In this document: positions 7,211 through 13,883 of the stretch, piece after piece
Layout of the letters: each line of letters opens with the position of its first letter
Numbering within the stretch: the stretch's first letter is position 1
Assembly: GCA_030683195.1 (NCBI GenBank)
Contig: JAUXQA010000245.1
Span: 1 to 14,182, forward strand
DNA from: Rhodoferax sp.
GTDB taxonomy: Bacteria > Pseudomonadota > Gammaproteobacteria > Burkholderiales > Burkholderiaceae_C
Reading direction: 5' to 3'
Length of the DNA stretch: 14,182 nucleotides
Translations under genes and position numbers: made by a program
Notes under the pieces: model-generated
Seen by the model: the letters and a program-made list of their open reading frames with translations, nothing else
Databases searched by the model: none
Told to the model about the DNA's origin: nothing

Positions 7211-7759
7211 TTAACCTCGGGACATCGACATCCGTCCCAGCGCAAACACCGAGTTCGGCACATTGCTTTGCACGCTTGCCAGTTTGGGCTTCTTGAAAAC
7301 GCCCCGGTTAGCCGAAGCAGGGGCTTCCACCCGCACGCCTTTGGCCAACTGTCCCAATACGAGGCTGCGCAGTGTGATGGACTGCATATAGTCCAGCATC
7401 CTGGAATTCAGCGAATCCCACAGGTCCTGAGTCATTTCCTGGGTCATGTCCTGGCCGGCGTTTTTGGCCAAGCGTTTACCTTCGTCGTCCGACGTGCCCG
7501 CGCTGCCTTCAACGGCGCTGATGATGTCGGCTACCGTGATGTTGTCGGCACGGTGGCCCAAGGCATAGCCTCCGCCGGGGCCACGGGTGCTTTCCACTAG
7601 ACCGTGCTGGCGCAACTTGCTGAACATTTGCTCAAGATAGGATAGCGAAATCTGCTGTCGCACAGCAATGTCTGACAAAGGGACAGGGCCCAGTCGCTCA
7701 CGCAGCGCTACGTCAATCATGGCGGTCACGGCAAATCGGCCTTTGGTACTGAGTCGCAT
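7211..7759 (-). CDS. Rrf2-family regulator, IscR-like but without cysteines
   Basis: The 182-residue protein is collinear with E. coli IscR (162 aa). MRLSTKGRFAVTAM starts the winged helix, SLSYLEQMFSKLRQHGLV (38-55) is the recognition region and GPGGGY (60-65) the wing; the dimer helix contains DLWDSLNSRMLDYMQSITL (112-130). In IscR the loop before this helix carries the [2Fe-2S] ligands C92, C98, C104 and H107. Here that loop (84-111) has no cysteine, the His position is Gln111, and the whole protein has no Cys at all, so it cannot hold that cluster. It has an extra C-terminal tail of about 25 residues. A good Shine-Dalgarno AAAGGAG (7767-7773) lies 7 bases before the ATG. The promoter is embedded in inverted repeats, suggesting self-regulation. 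Confidence 0.9.
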   Translation of the reverse strand: MRLSTKGRFAVTAMIDVALRERLGPVPLSDIAVRQQISLSYLEQMFSKLRQHGLVESTRGPGGGYALGHRADNITVADIISAVEGSAGTSDDEGKRLAKNAGQDMTQEMTQDLWDSLNSRMLDYMQSITLRSLVLGQLAKGVRVEAPASANRGVFKKPKLASVQSNVPNSVFALGRMSMSRG

Positions 7760-7776
7760 AAGTCATCTCCTTTATC

Positions 7777-7793
7777 AATCACATCATGTGATT
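7777..7793. promoter_or_regulatory. 17-bp palindrome, candidate operator
   Basis: AATCACAT (7777-7784), a central C, then ATGTGATT (7786-7793) form a perfect 8-bp inverted repeat. It lies just downstream of the predicted start of Rrf2-gene transcription, where a bound protein would block the gene. A degenerate copy, AATCACTTCGTGTAAAT (7815-7831), matches 13 of 17 bases with its centre 38 bp away. Confidence 0.6.
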
Positions 7794-7820
7794 TGAACTT
7801 GACTATAAAGTTCAAATCAC
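7788..7820. repeat. Perfect 13-bp inverted repeat over the Rrf2 promoter
   Basis: GTGATTTGAACTT (7788-7800) and AAGTTCAAATCAC (7808-7820) are exact reverse complements around the spacer GACTATA. The spacer contains the predicted -10 element of the Rrf2 gene on the minus strand. A dimeric repressor site overlapping the promoter is the simplest reading; the divergent LysR-type protein is the other possible ligand. Confidence 0.7.
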
Positions 7821-7830
7821 TTCGTGTAAA
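7802..7830 (-). promoter_or_regulatory. Sigma-70 promoter of the Rrf2-type regulator gene
   Basis: On the minus strand, TTTACA (7830-7825) and TATAGT (7807-7802) each match five of six consensus bases with an ideal 17-bp spacer. The expected start near 7795 gives a leader of about 35 nt that contains the 17-bp palindrome and the Shine-Dalgarno. Confidence 0.7.
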
Positions 7831-7898
7831 TTCGTATTTAAAACAATTTCAATTCGAATTTTGCGAACAATAGGTCGCCTTGCCACTGCACTTACATC

Positions 7899-8798
7899 AT
7901 GAACTTCAAACATTTGTACTATTTTTGGGTTACGGCCAAGGCTGGCGGCATCATGCGCGCGGGTGAGCAACTGCACACCACGCCCCAAACCCTCTCTGGC
8001 CAGATCAAATTGCTGGAAGAGTGGCTTGGCCGCAAATTATTCCAAAAAAACGGACGCCAGCTGGAGCTGACCGAAGACGGCCGTCTGGCTCTGGACTATG
8101 CCGAAAAAATCTTCACGCTGGGTGCCGAGCTGGAGGCGGCAGTTCGCCAGTCCCATGGTGGCAAGCGGGTGCTGGACTTTCGGGTGGGCGTGGCGGACTC
8201 GGTCGCCAAGTCGGTGGCGTACCGGCTGCTGGAGCCGGCGCTGGCGGTTCCGGAGCCCGTCAAGCTGATCTGCAGCGAAGGCAAGTTTGCTGATTTGCTG
8301 GCCCAACTGGCTCTGCATCGGCTGGATTTGGTGATTGCCGATGAGCCGCTGTCCCGGCGCATCAGCGTCAAGGCTTTCAATCACCCGCTGGGGCAAAGCA
8401 CGATCAGTTTCTTTTGTGCGCCCGGGCTAAAACGCCGGCTTCAGGGTGAATTCCCGCGGTGCCTCAATGGCATGCCGATGTTGCTTCAAGGCGCTGCGGC
8501 CTCGGTTCGCCAGCAATTTGAGGGCTGGCTGGTACGCCATCAGCTTCACCCACTGATCATTGGCGAGTTTGACGACGTGGCCCTGATGAAGGCTTTTGGG
8601 CGCGAGGGGTCGGGTATTTTCATGGCGCCGTTCGTGCTGGAGGCCGAGACCATTGAGCAATTTGGAGTCGAGTTGATCGGCCGATCCGACGAGCTGGTAG
8701 AGGAGTTCTATGCCATCTCGGTGGAGCGCAGGGTGACCCACCCTTGCGTGGTGGCGATCACCGACGCAGCGCGGGGTCAGTTGTTCGTGACGCCTTAA
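7899..8798 (+). CDS. nhaR: LysR-family regulator of NhaR type
   Basis: The 299-residue protein follows E. coli NhaR (301 aa) throughout: MNFKHLYYFWVTAKAGG and TPQTLSGQIKLLEEWLGRKLFQ in the N-terminal helix-turn-helix, then FRVGVADSVAKSVAYRLL at about 90-110, RLDLVIADEPL, and IIGEFDDVALMKAFG with IFMAPFV in the effector domain. In E. coli NhaR senses sodium and activates the nhaA antiporter and some surface genes; no antiporter lies next to it here, so the target is unknown. ATG 7899 gives the family N-terminus, but no clear Shine-Dalgarno precedes it. It is divergent from the Rrf2-type gene and shares its repeat-rich 139-bp spacer. Its TAA overlaps the stop codon of the convergent gene. Confidence 0.85.
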   Translation: MNFKHLYYFWVTAKAGGIMRAGEQLHTTPQTLSGQIKLLEEWLGRKLFQKNGRQLELTEDGRLALDYAEKIFTLGAELEAAVRQSHGGKRVLDFRVGVADSVAKSVAYRLLEPALAVPEPVKLICSEGKFADLLAQLALHRLDLVIADEPLSRRISVKAFNHPLGQSTISFFCAPGLKRRLQGEFPRCLNGMPMLLQGAAASVRQQFEGWLVRHQLHPLIIGEFDDVALMKAFGREGSGIFMAPFVLEAETIEQFGVELIGRSDELVEEFYAISVERRVTHPCVVAITDAARGQLFVTP

Positions 8799-9583
8799 AA
8801 CCGCTCGTGCGCTTGCAGGTACCGCCACTGGCCGGGCAGCAACTGGGTCATGGAGACGCGCCCGATGCGCAGGCGTTTCATGCTCAAAATCTCCAGCCCC
8901 ACGCGCTCGCACAAAAACGCAATCAGGCCGGGGTGCACGCCCTTGACGGCAAAGCGCAACTTGCTTGAGGTCTCGCTGGTGCTGTTGAGGCTGACCTTGA
9001 CGGGGGGGAGTGTCTGACGATCCGAATCCAGCCCCTGGCTGAGCCGGCGCAAAACCCCGGGGGCTACCTCGCCGGCCACCTCGACAATGATTTCCTGCTC
9101 AATCACCCCGGCGTCTTCTTCGAGCTTGCGCAGCACACGCCAGTCTTGGGTAAACACCACCAGCCCGCTGGCGCCGGTTTCCAGGGGCACGGTGGCCGTG
9201 AGTTTGGCAAAGTGGCGCTTGAGCAAACGGGTGCCGCTGGTGTCGTCGGCTGCATGATTGGCAATTTGCAGTAGCTGCTGGGCGGGTTTGATCTTCTTGT
9301 TGGCTTCACCCAACTCCGCCACCGCGTCAAAGCCCGGTGGCTTGTGCAGCAAGAGCGTCACATCGGTGAGCTCCATCAGGCTGGCATCGCGGTCGATTTC
9401 CACCTTGTGGTTGGACACCCGGGCCATGGGTTCTTCGACCACCACACCGTTCACGCTCACCCAGCCGCCTTCAATGTATTGTTCGGCCTCGCGGCGCGAG
9501 CACGGCACCATTTCAGCTACGCGCTTGGCCAGGCGCTCATCGGTTCTGGGCGCGGCTGGCTGGTTTTTTTTGGAGAAAATCAT
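8795..9583 (-). CDS. RsuA/RluF-family pseudouridine-synthase-like protein with altered active site
   Basis: The 262-residue protein has an S4 RNA-binding domain (about 15-62; LAKRVAEMVPCSRREAEQYI, GWVSVNGVVV) followed by a pseudouridine synthase fold (LLHKPPG at 78-84, SGLVVFTQD at 139-147, LRIGRVSMTQLLPGQWRYL at 238-256). Active RsuA/RluB/E/F enzymes have R-L-D with the catalytic Asp, then T-x-G-L. Here the same place reads PLETGASGL, so Arg is Pro133 and Asp is Glu135. The usual E-Y-x-V Tyr is also replaced (EQEIIVEV, 162-169). Modification activity is therefore doubtful; an RNA-binding role, perhaps in ribosome assembly, is possible. It follows the mtfA-like gene by 27 bp on the same strand. 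Confidence 0.85.
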   Translation of the reverse strand: MIFSKKNQPAAPRTDERLAKRVAEMVPCSRREAEQYIEGGWVSVNGVVVEEPMARVSNHKVEIDRDASLMELTDVTLLLHKPPGFDAVAELGEANKKIKPAQQLLQIANHAADDTSGTRLLKRHFAKLTATVPLETGASGLVVFTQDWRVLRKLEEDAGVIEQEIIVEVAGEVAPGVLRRLSQGLDSDRQTLPPVKVSLNSTSETSSKLRFAVKGVHPGLIAFLCERVGLEILSMKRLRIGRVSMTQLLPGQWRYLQAHERF

Positions 9584-9610
9584 GCTGGGGATGTTAACCG
9601 TGTGCCTGGC

Positions 9611-10456
9611 TTACCAACTCAGTGGATCGAGCTGATAGAAAGCCCGGAGTTCCTGGTACAGCGCCGGGTGATCCGTGGCCATGCGTTGCGCTTGCTCGAA
9701 GAACACCTCGGAGATCACCGCAAAAAATTCGGCCGGATCGGTTGCGCCGTAGTCGCTGAACAAGGTGTCCTCGCCACGCGAGGCCCGCTTCTGCAGGGTC
9801 TTGAACTCTGAGCCCAGCACCGCAGACCAGCGCTCGTATTGCGCGCGCCGCGCCAGTGCGGGTGCGCCGTTGGCACTGCCTGTGGCTTGGTCGAGCTGGT
9901 GGGCGAACTCATGGATCACCACATTTTGACCGTCATGGGGCGTGGCTGCGCCCTCCAGCGTGTCTTGCCATGACAGGATGACCTGCCCTTGCGACCAGGA
10001 TTCACCCGACAGCACCCGGTGGCCGTGGTGGGCAACGCCCGCGTCATCGGTGTGCCCGCCTGGCACGACAAAGGGTCTCGGGTAGACCAGAATCTGGCTC
10101 AACCCGGGGTAGTAATCCGTTGGGCGGTTCAGGATCAACAGGCAGGCCTGGGCGGCAACCGTCACGCGGATCTCGTCGGTGATCTCCAGGCCATCACAGC
10201 CCACAAACGCCTTCTCAGCCAAAAAAACCTGGATGTGCCGCTTGAGCTGCAATTGCAGGTCGGCTGGCAACGCACGGAAGTAGGGCACCCTGCGTTTGAG
10301 GATGGCACGCCAGGCCGCCGGAAAAGGCCGGGCCCTGATCGCCCGGCGTTTGCGCTCCAGCAAATAGGGCTGTCCCATGAACCACGCCATGAGCAGCAGG
10401 GCCAGACAGGTGAGGATGAAAGCAGGCAACGGTCTGTCCCTTGAGTGAGTGGTCAA
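9611..10456 (-). CDS. mtfA: MtfA-type zinc peptidase with N-terminal membrane anchor
   Basis: The 281 residues resemble E. coli MtfA (265 aa), a zinc aminopeptidase that binds the glucose repressor Mlc and so relieves ptsG repression. HEFAHQLD (182-189) is the HExxH site, and DPAEFFAVISEVFF (240-253) holds the likely third ligand and conserved glutamates; ILVYPRPFVV (122-131) and FYQLDPL (273-279) also match. Unlike E. coli MtfA it begins with a hydrophobic segment (about 11-28) then a basic stretch RKRRAIRAR, suggesting an inner-membrane anchor with the enzyme in the cytoplasm. The start is TTG 10456, with AGGGG 4 bases upstream; a shorter start would cut the anchor. It lies between the Nudix/lactamase fusion (73 bp) and the pseudouridine-synthase-like gene. 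Confidence 0.87.
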   Translation of the reverse strand: MTTHSRDRPLPAFILTCLALLLMAWFMGQPYLLERKRRAIRARPFPAAWRAILKRRVPYFRALPADLQLQLKRHIQVFLAEKAFVGCDGLEITDEIRVTVAAQACLLILNRPTDYYPGLSQILVYPRPFVVPGGHTDDAGVAHHGHRVLSGESWSQGQVILSWQDTLEGAATPHDGQNVVIHEFAHQLDQATGSANGAPALARRAQYERWSAVLGSEFKTLQKRASRGEDTLFSDYGATDPAEFFAVISEVFFEQAQRMATDHPALYQELRAFYQLDPLSW

Positions 10457-10529
10457 CAGACCCCTAGCTGGGCATGCTCGCGGCTGATTTCAATAGGTGG
10501 CTTCCGCCAACCCGCATGACTCACAGCGT

Positions 10530-12218
10530 CTACGACCCCAGCAGCATCTCGGATTCAATGCGCGCCACATGCGCCATCAGCGAGCGCTTGGCCACGGGCC
10601 ACAGGCGGGGCGGCACGTCGTCGTAGGCGCTCTGGACCCAGGTGTCCAGCGTGCCCTGGGGTTGGGCTTGCATGACCTTGATGATCTTGGCTTCGCGCTT
10701 GAGGCGGTGGGCTTTGAGGTGGGCGATGGCCTGGAGTGCCTCGCCTTCATAGCCGCCCATCACGTAGCCATGGGCCGGCAAAATGAAGTCGACGTGTTGC
10801 TCGGCGCAGGCCTGGGTCAGACGGTCCAGTGACTCCAGGTAGGCGGTCATGTCGCCATCGGGCGGGTCAATGACGGTGGTGCTGCCGTTCAAAATGTGGT
10901 CGCCACTGAACAGCAAGCCGTCTTCCTGCAACACCAGGCACAGGTGGTTGGCCGCGTGGCCGGGGGTGTGGATGACTTGCAGCGTGTGGTTTGATTTGAA
11001 TGCTAAATCGACCTCCAGCCGGCAGCTTGTAAGGGTGAGTAGCTCATTATTCAGGAGCGATCTGTCCGGGGTGAACTCGCTGGCTGTACGGGCAGTGGGG
11101 GCGCTTGGCAGGCCCAGAATGGGTGGCGTGGCCTTGCCGTGCTGCTCGCACAGCATTTGCAGGGGCTTGGCACCAGGCGAGTGGTCTGCGTGCGAGTGGG
11201 TGCACACAATCATGCGGATGTCGCCGCCGGCGGCACGCCACAGTTTGTCGATGTGGTCGGGGTCGGCCGGACCGGGGTCGATGGCGATATAGCCCGTGTC
11301 GGGGTCGCCTACCAAGTAGCTGTTGGTGCCGGGTCCGGTCATGACGCCAGGGTTGGGGGCGGTCAGGCGCATGACGTTTTTCAGCAGGGCCACGGGCTGT
11401 TCGGTCTGCCAGTCCAGTGCGTGTTCGATCTGTCCGTCCGGGCACACCAGCGCCAACTCGCCATAGGGCTGCTCATGCTCCATGTAGCGGGCCTCGCGGC
11501 CGGCCAGCATGCCGGCACGGGGGCAACTGGTCCACAGGGGCTGCTCGGTGGCAGCGCACATCTGCAGCACGGCGTCCACCGTGGCATGGTCCAGCAGGCG
11601 CTCCAGGGTGCGAATGGTGGGGAAGATGATGAAAAACTCGCCCGCTGCATGGCGCGCCAGCGCGTCTGCCGGGCGAACCCACACAGGCTCAAATTGCTCG
11701 GCTTCGTCGGCCACGGGGGTTTGGCCTTCGGGCATGCGGGCCACCAAAAAAGGCACGTCAAAGCGGCGCGGCAGGTCGCGGTCGGTGATCCAGTGGGCCA
11801 GCACAAACACCTCGTGCGCCGCCAGGGTCAGGCCTTGAGCCTGGCACTGGCTGACAAACGGCGCGCTGCGATCCAGCGCGGCAATGTCGTGCTGGCTGGC
11901 GGGCGAGCCGTCCGCGTGGTGGGCCAGCAGCACGCCCAGTTCTTCAAAACTCTCCCGGATAGCCGCAATGGCCTGTGTCAGGTGCAGCTCGCTCTGGATG
12001 CTGCGCCGGCTGGCCTGTGCGTGGCTCCGGGCATCCAGCGCGTCCACGCCGCCGCCCGGAAACACGTAGGCTCCCGGTGCAAAGCTGGCCGTCATGGAGC
12101 GGCGCGTCATCAGTATCTCCAGCCCGGCTGCGCCATCGCGCAGCAGCAGCACTGTGGCTGCGGGTCGGGTGGGGGCGGGCGTGCGCGCGGGGTGGAGGTG
12201 TTGGTTGGGTCTGGACAT
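10530..12218 (-). CDS. Nudix hydrolase / metallo-beta-lactamase fusion
   Basis: A 562-residue two-part enzyme. Residues 18-220 are a Nudix domain of the NUDT19 type: YVFPGGGVDA (51-60), an insertion, then AIRESFEELGVL (86-97) completes the split Nudix box; relatives hydrolyse CoA derivatives. Residues 275-490 are a metallo-beta-lactamase domain like LACTB2: GPGTNSYLVG (295-304), THSHADHSPG (340-349; H341, H343, D345, H346), HTPGHA (417-422), SGDH (438-441) and PAHG (481-484). The C-terminal helices (500-560) match the LACTB2 winged helix; human LACTB2 is an endoribonuclease. Residues about 388-406 form an extra loop made by a repeat-like insert. ATG 12218 precedes the conserved region. Substrates are not predictable from sequence. 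Confidence 0.88.
   Translation of the reverse strand: MSRPNQHLHPARTPAPTRPAATVLLLRDGAAGLEILMTRRSMTASFAPGAYVFPGGGVDALDARSHAQASRRSIQSELHLTQAIAAIRESFEELGVLLAHHADGSPASQHDIAALDRSAPFVSQCQAQGLTLAAHEVFVLAHWITDRDLPRRFDVPFLVARMPEGQTPVADEAEQFEPVWVRPADALARHAAGEFFIIFPTIRTLERLLDHATVDAVLQMCAATEQPLWTSCPRAGMLAGREARYMEHEQPYGELALVCPDGQIEHALDWQTEQPVALLKNVMRLTAPNPGVMTGPGTNSYLVGDPDTGYIAIDPGPADPDHIDKLWRAAGGDIRMIVCTHSHADHSPGAKPLQMLCEQHGKATPPILGLPSAPTARTASEFTPDRSLLNNELLTLTSCRLEVDLAFKSNHTLQVIHTPGHAANHLCLVLQEDGLLFSGDHILNGSTTVIDPPDGDMTAYLESLDRLTQACAEQHVDFILPAHGYVMGGYEGEALQAIAHLKAHRLKREAKIIKVMQAQPQGTLDTWVQSAYDDVPPRLWPVAKRSLMAHVARIESEMLLGS
11002..11056. repeat. 55-bp repeat-like insert inside the Nudix/lactamase gene
   Basis: This AT-richer stretch aligns without gaps to 12750-12804. 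The first 22 bases match at 17 positions (core CCTC-AGCCGGC), the last 20 at 12, and the middle 13 at only 3. It encodes the extra loop between PDRSL and NHTLQVIHTPGH, where I recall relatives being shorter. It resembles, from memory, a dispersed repeat of Comamonadaceae genomes. Confidence 0.5.
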
Positions 12219-12315
12219 TTTCGGATTTTGCGCTTAAAACTGGGTCATCCTGGCCGGGTTTTCTTTCTCGATCGGTCGGAGGTGTCCCGTCGGAGATATG
12301 GGGATAATTCATGTC

Positions 12316-13191
12316 ATGCACATTCCGTTCACCAAAATGCAGGGCGCCGGCAACGACTTTGTCGTGCTCGACGAGACCCAAACGCGCTACGCCCTGACCC
12401 CGGCGCACTACCGTTTCCTGGCCGACCGCCATTTTGGCGTTGGCGCCGATCAGATTCTGACCGTGCGACCCTCGCCCGCACCGGGCATTGACTTTGAATA
12501 CGTGATTCACAACGCCGACGGCGCTGAGGTGGAGCAATGCGGCAACGGTGCGCGCTGCTTTGCCCGTTTTGTCCGTGATGAGGGCCTGACCACCCAGGAC
12601 ACGATCCGGGTGCAAACGCTGGCCGGCGTGATCGAACCCCGGCTCACGGCAGATGGCCGCGTGACCGTGAACATGGGTCTGCCCGTGTTTGAGTTGCCCC
12701 AAATTCCCTTTGTTGATGCCGGTTTGGTGCCCCAAACGGCCGGTTTATGGCAAAAATGGCCTCTAGCCGGCGTATCCATTGCCTCAGATGCTCCTGTTTT
12801 AGTATCGGTGGTGTCCGTGGGTAACCCCCATGCCGTGCAGGTGGTGGATGACGTGGACACCGCCCCGGTGCTCTCGCAAGGCCCGCTGATTGAGCATCAC
12901 CCCTGTTTCCCCCGCCGGGTCAACGCGGGTTTCATGCAGGTGCTGGACCGCAGCCACATCCGCCTGCGGGTGTTTGAGCGCGGCGCCGGCGAGACCCTGG
13001 CCTGCGGCTCCGGCGCTTGCGCAGCCGTGGTGGCAGGCATCCGGCTGGGCCTGCTGGACCACACCGTGGAGGTCCAGACCCGCGGCGGCAACTTGAGCAT
13101 TTCCTGGGCGGGCATCGCATCGCCTGTGATGATGACCGGCCCGGCCACCTCCGTTTTTCGCGGCGAAATCGATTTACCTGACACCTTATGA
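12316..13191 (+). CDS. dapF: Diaminopimelate epimerase
   Basis: DapF converts LL- to meso-diaminopimelate, the lysine precursor and peptidoglycan cross-linking residue. It has 291 residues against 274 in E. coli. The paired catalytic cysteines are C75 in EQCGNGARC and C230 in ACGSGACA; FTKMQGAGNDFVVLD (5-19), SVGNPHAV (167-174) and RRVNAGFMQV (200-209) are conserved. ATG 12316 (MHIPFTKMQG) fits the family N-terminus; an in-frame ATG at 12298 adds six residues and has CGGAG close upstream, so the start is not settled. Residues about 145-163 are an extra stretch made by a repeat-like insert. Its TGA overlaps the next ATG (ATGA), as in a coupled operon. Confidence 0.97.
   Translation: MHIPFTKMQGAGNDFVVLDETQTRYALTPAHYRFLADRHFGVGADQILTVRPSPAPGIDFEYVIHNADGAEVEQCGNGARCFARFVRDEGLTTQDTIRVQTLAGVIEPRLTADGRVTVNMGLPVFELPQIPFVDAGLVPQTAGLWQKWPLAGVSIASDAPVLVSVVSVGNPHAVQVVDDVDTAPVLSQGPLIEHHPCFPRRVNAGFMQVLDRSHIRLRVFERGAGETLACGSGACAAVVAGIRLGLLDHTVEVQTRGGNLSISWAGIASPVMMTGPATSVFRGEIDLPDTL
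12750..12804. repeat. 55-bp repeat-like insert inside dapF
   Basis: This is the partner of 11002-11056, in the same orientation on the + strand, although the two host genes run in opposite directions. It adds about 11 residues between MGLPVFELPQIPF and SVGNPH compared with E. coli DapF. It contains no stop in the dapF frame and keeps the frame. Confidence 0.5.
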
Positions 13192-13874
13192 CCACCTCCT
13201 TCACCAACCCGATCACCGAAGACGATATTGCCAATTACCTGGCCAATACGCCCGATTTCTTTGAGCGCCACGCCGAGTTGCTGGCAGCCGTGCAGTTCAC
13301 CAGCCCGCACAGCACCCGGGCCGTGAGCCTGCAGGAACGTCAGGCGGTGATGCTGCGCGAAAAAATCAAGGCGCTGGAGCAGCGCACCATGGACATGATC
13401 CGCAATGGCAACGACAACGTCGTGCTGTCAGACAAGCTCCTCAGGTGGGCGCGCACCTTGTTCATGGTGAGCGACCCTTGGACGCTGCCCACCCAGATGG
13501 CGCAGGAGATTGCCGAGCAGTTCTCTGTCCCGCAAGTGGGTATCAAGGTCTGGGATGTAATGCCCGCCTTTGCCCATGCCGACTTTGCCAACGGCGTGAG
13601 CGATGACGCCAAGCTGTTTGCCTCGTCTTTGATGGAGCCGTTTTGTGGCCTCAACACGGGTTTTGAGGCCATCAGCTGGCTGCCCGATCCGCAGGCTGTT
13701 GTATCGCTGGCGATTTTGCCGCTGCGCGTGGGCCCTGCCGGCAGCACGACGCCGGCTTTTGGCATGCTGGTGCTGGCGTCCCCCGATGCCGAACGCTTCA
13801 GCAGCGCCATGGCCACCGATTTTCTGCAACGCATTGCCGAGTTGGCGGGCGCTGCGCTCTCGCGCTTGCGCTAG
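13188..13874 (+). CDS. DUF484 family protein
   Basis: The 228-residue protein belongs to the DUF484 (YigA-like) family. ITEDDIANYLANTPDFFERHAELLA (9-33) is the family's N-terminal signature, followed by SLQERQAVMLREKIKALEQ (47-65), a probable coiled coil. A GAF-like domain spans about 85-226 (LPLRVG, FGMLVLASPDAERF). Its biochemical role is unknown. In E. coli the corresponding gene also lies between dapF and xerC, which supports the call. ATG 13188 overlaps the dapF stop by 4 bp, and the stop is 9 bp before xerC, so the three are very likely one transcript. Confidence 0.92.
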   Translation: MTTSFTNPITEDDIANYLANTPDFFERHAELLAAVQFTSPHSTRAVSLQERQAVMLREKIKALEQRTMDMIRNGNDNVVLSDKLLRWARTLFMVSDPWTLPTQMAQEIAEQFSVPQVGIKVWDVMPAFAHADFANGVSDDAKLFASSLMEPFCGLNTGFEAISWLPDPQAVVSLAILPLRVGPAGSTTPAFGMLVLASPDAERFSSAMATDFLQRIAELAGAALSRLR

Positions 13875-13883
13875 GGTTTCTCC

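Noticed and set aside
12303..12308. GATAAT as a -10 element giving a near-leaderless dapF mRNA
   Set aside because: No -35-like hexamer is found 16-18 bp upstream, so the match may be chance.
11139..12491. Long open frame (450 codons) on the + strand opposite the Nudix/lactamase gene
   Set aside because: Its translation has no recognisable domain and its openness follows from the high GC third positions of the real gene on the other strand.
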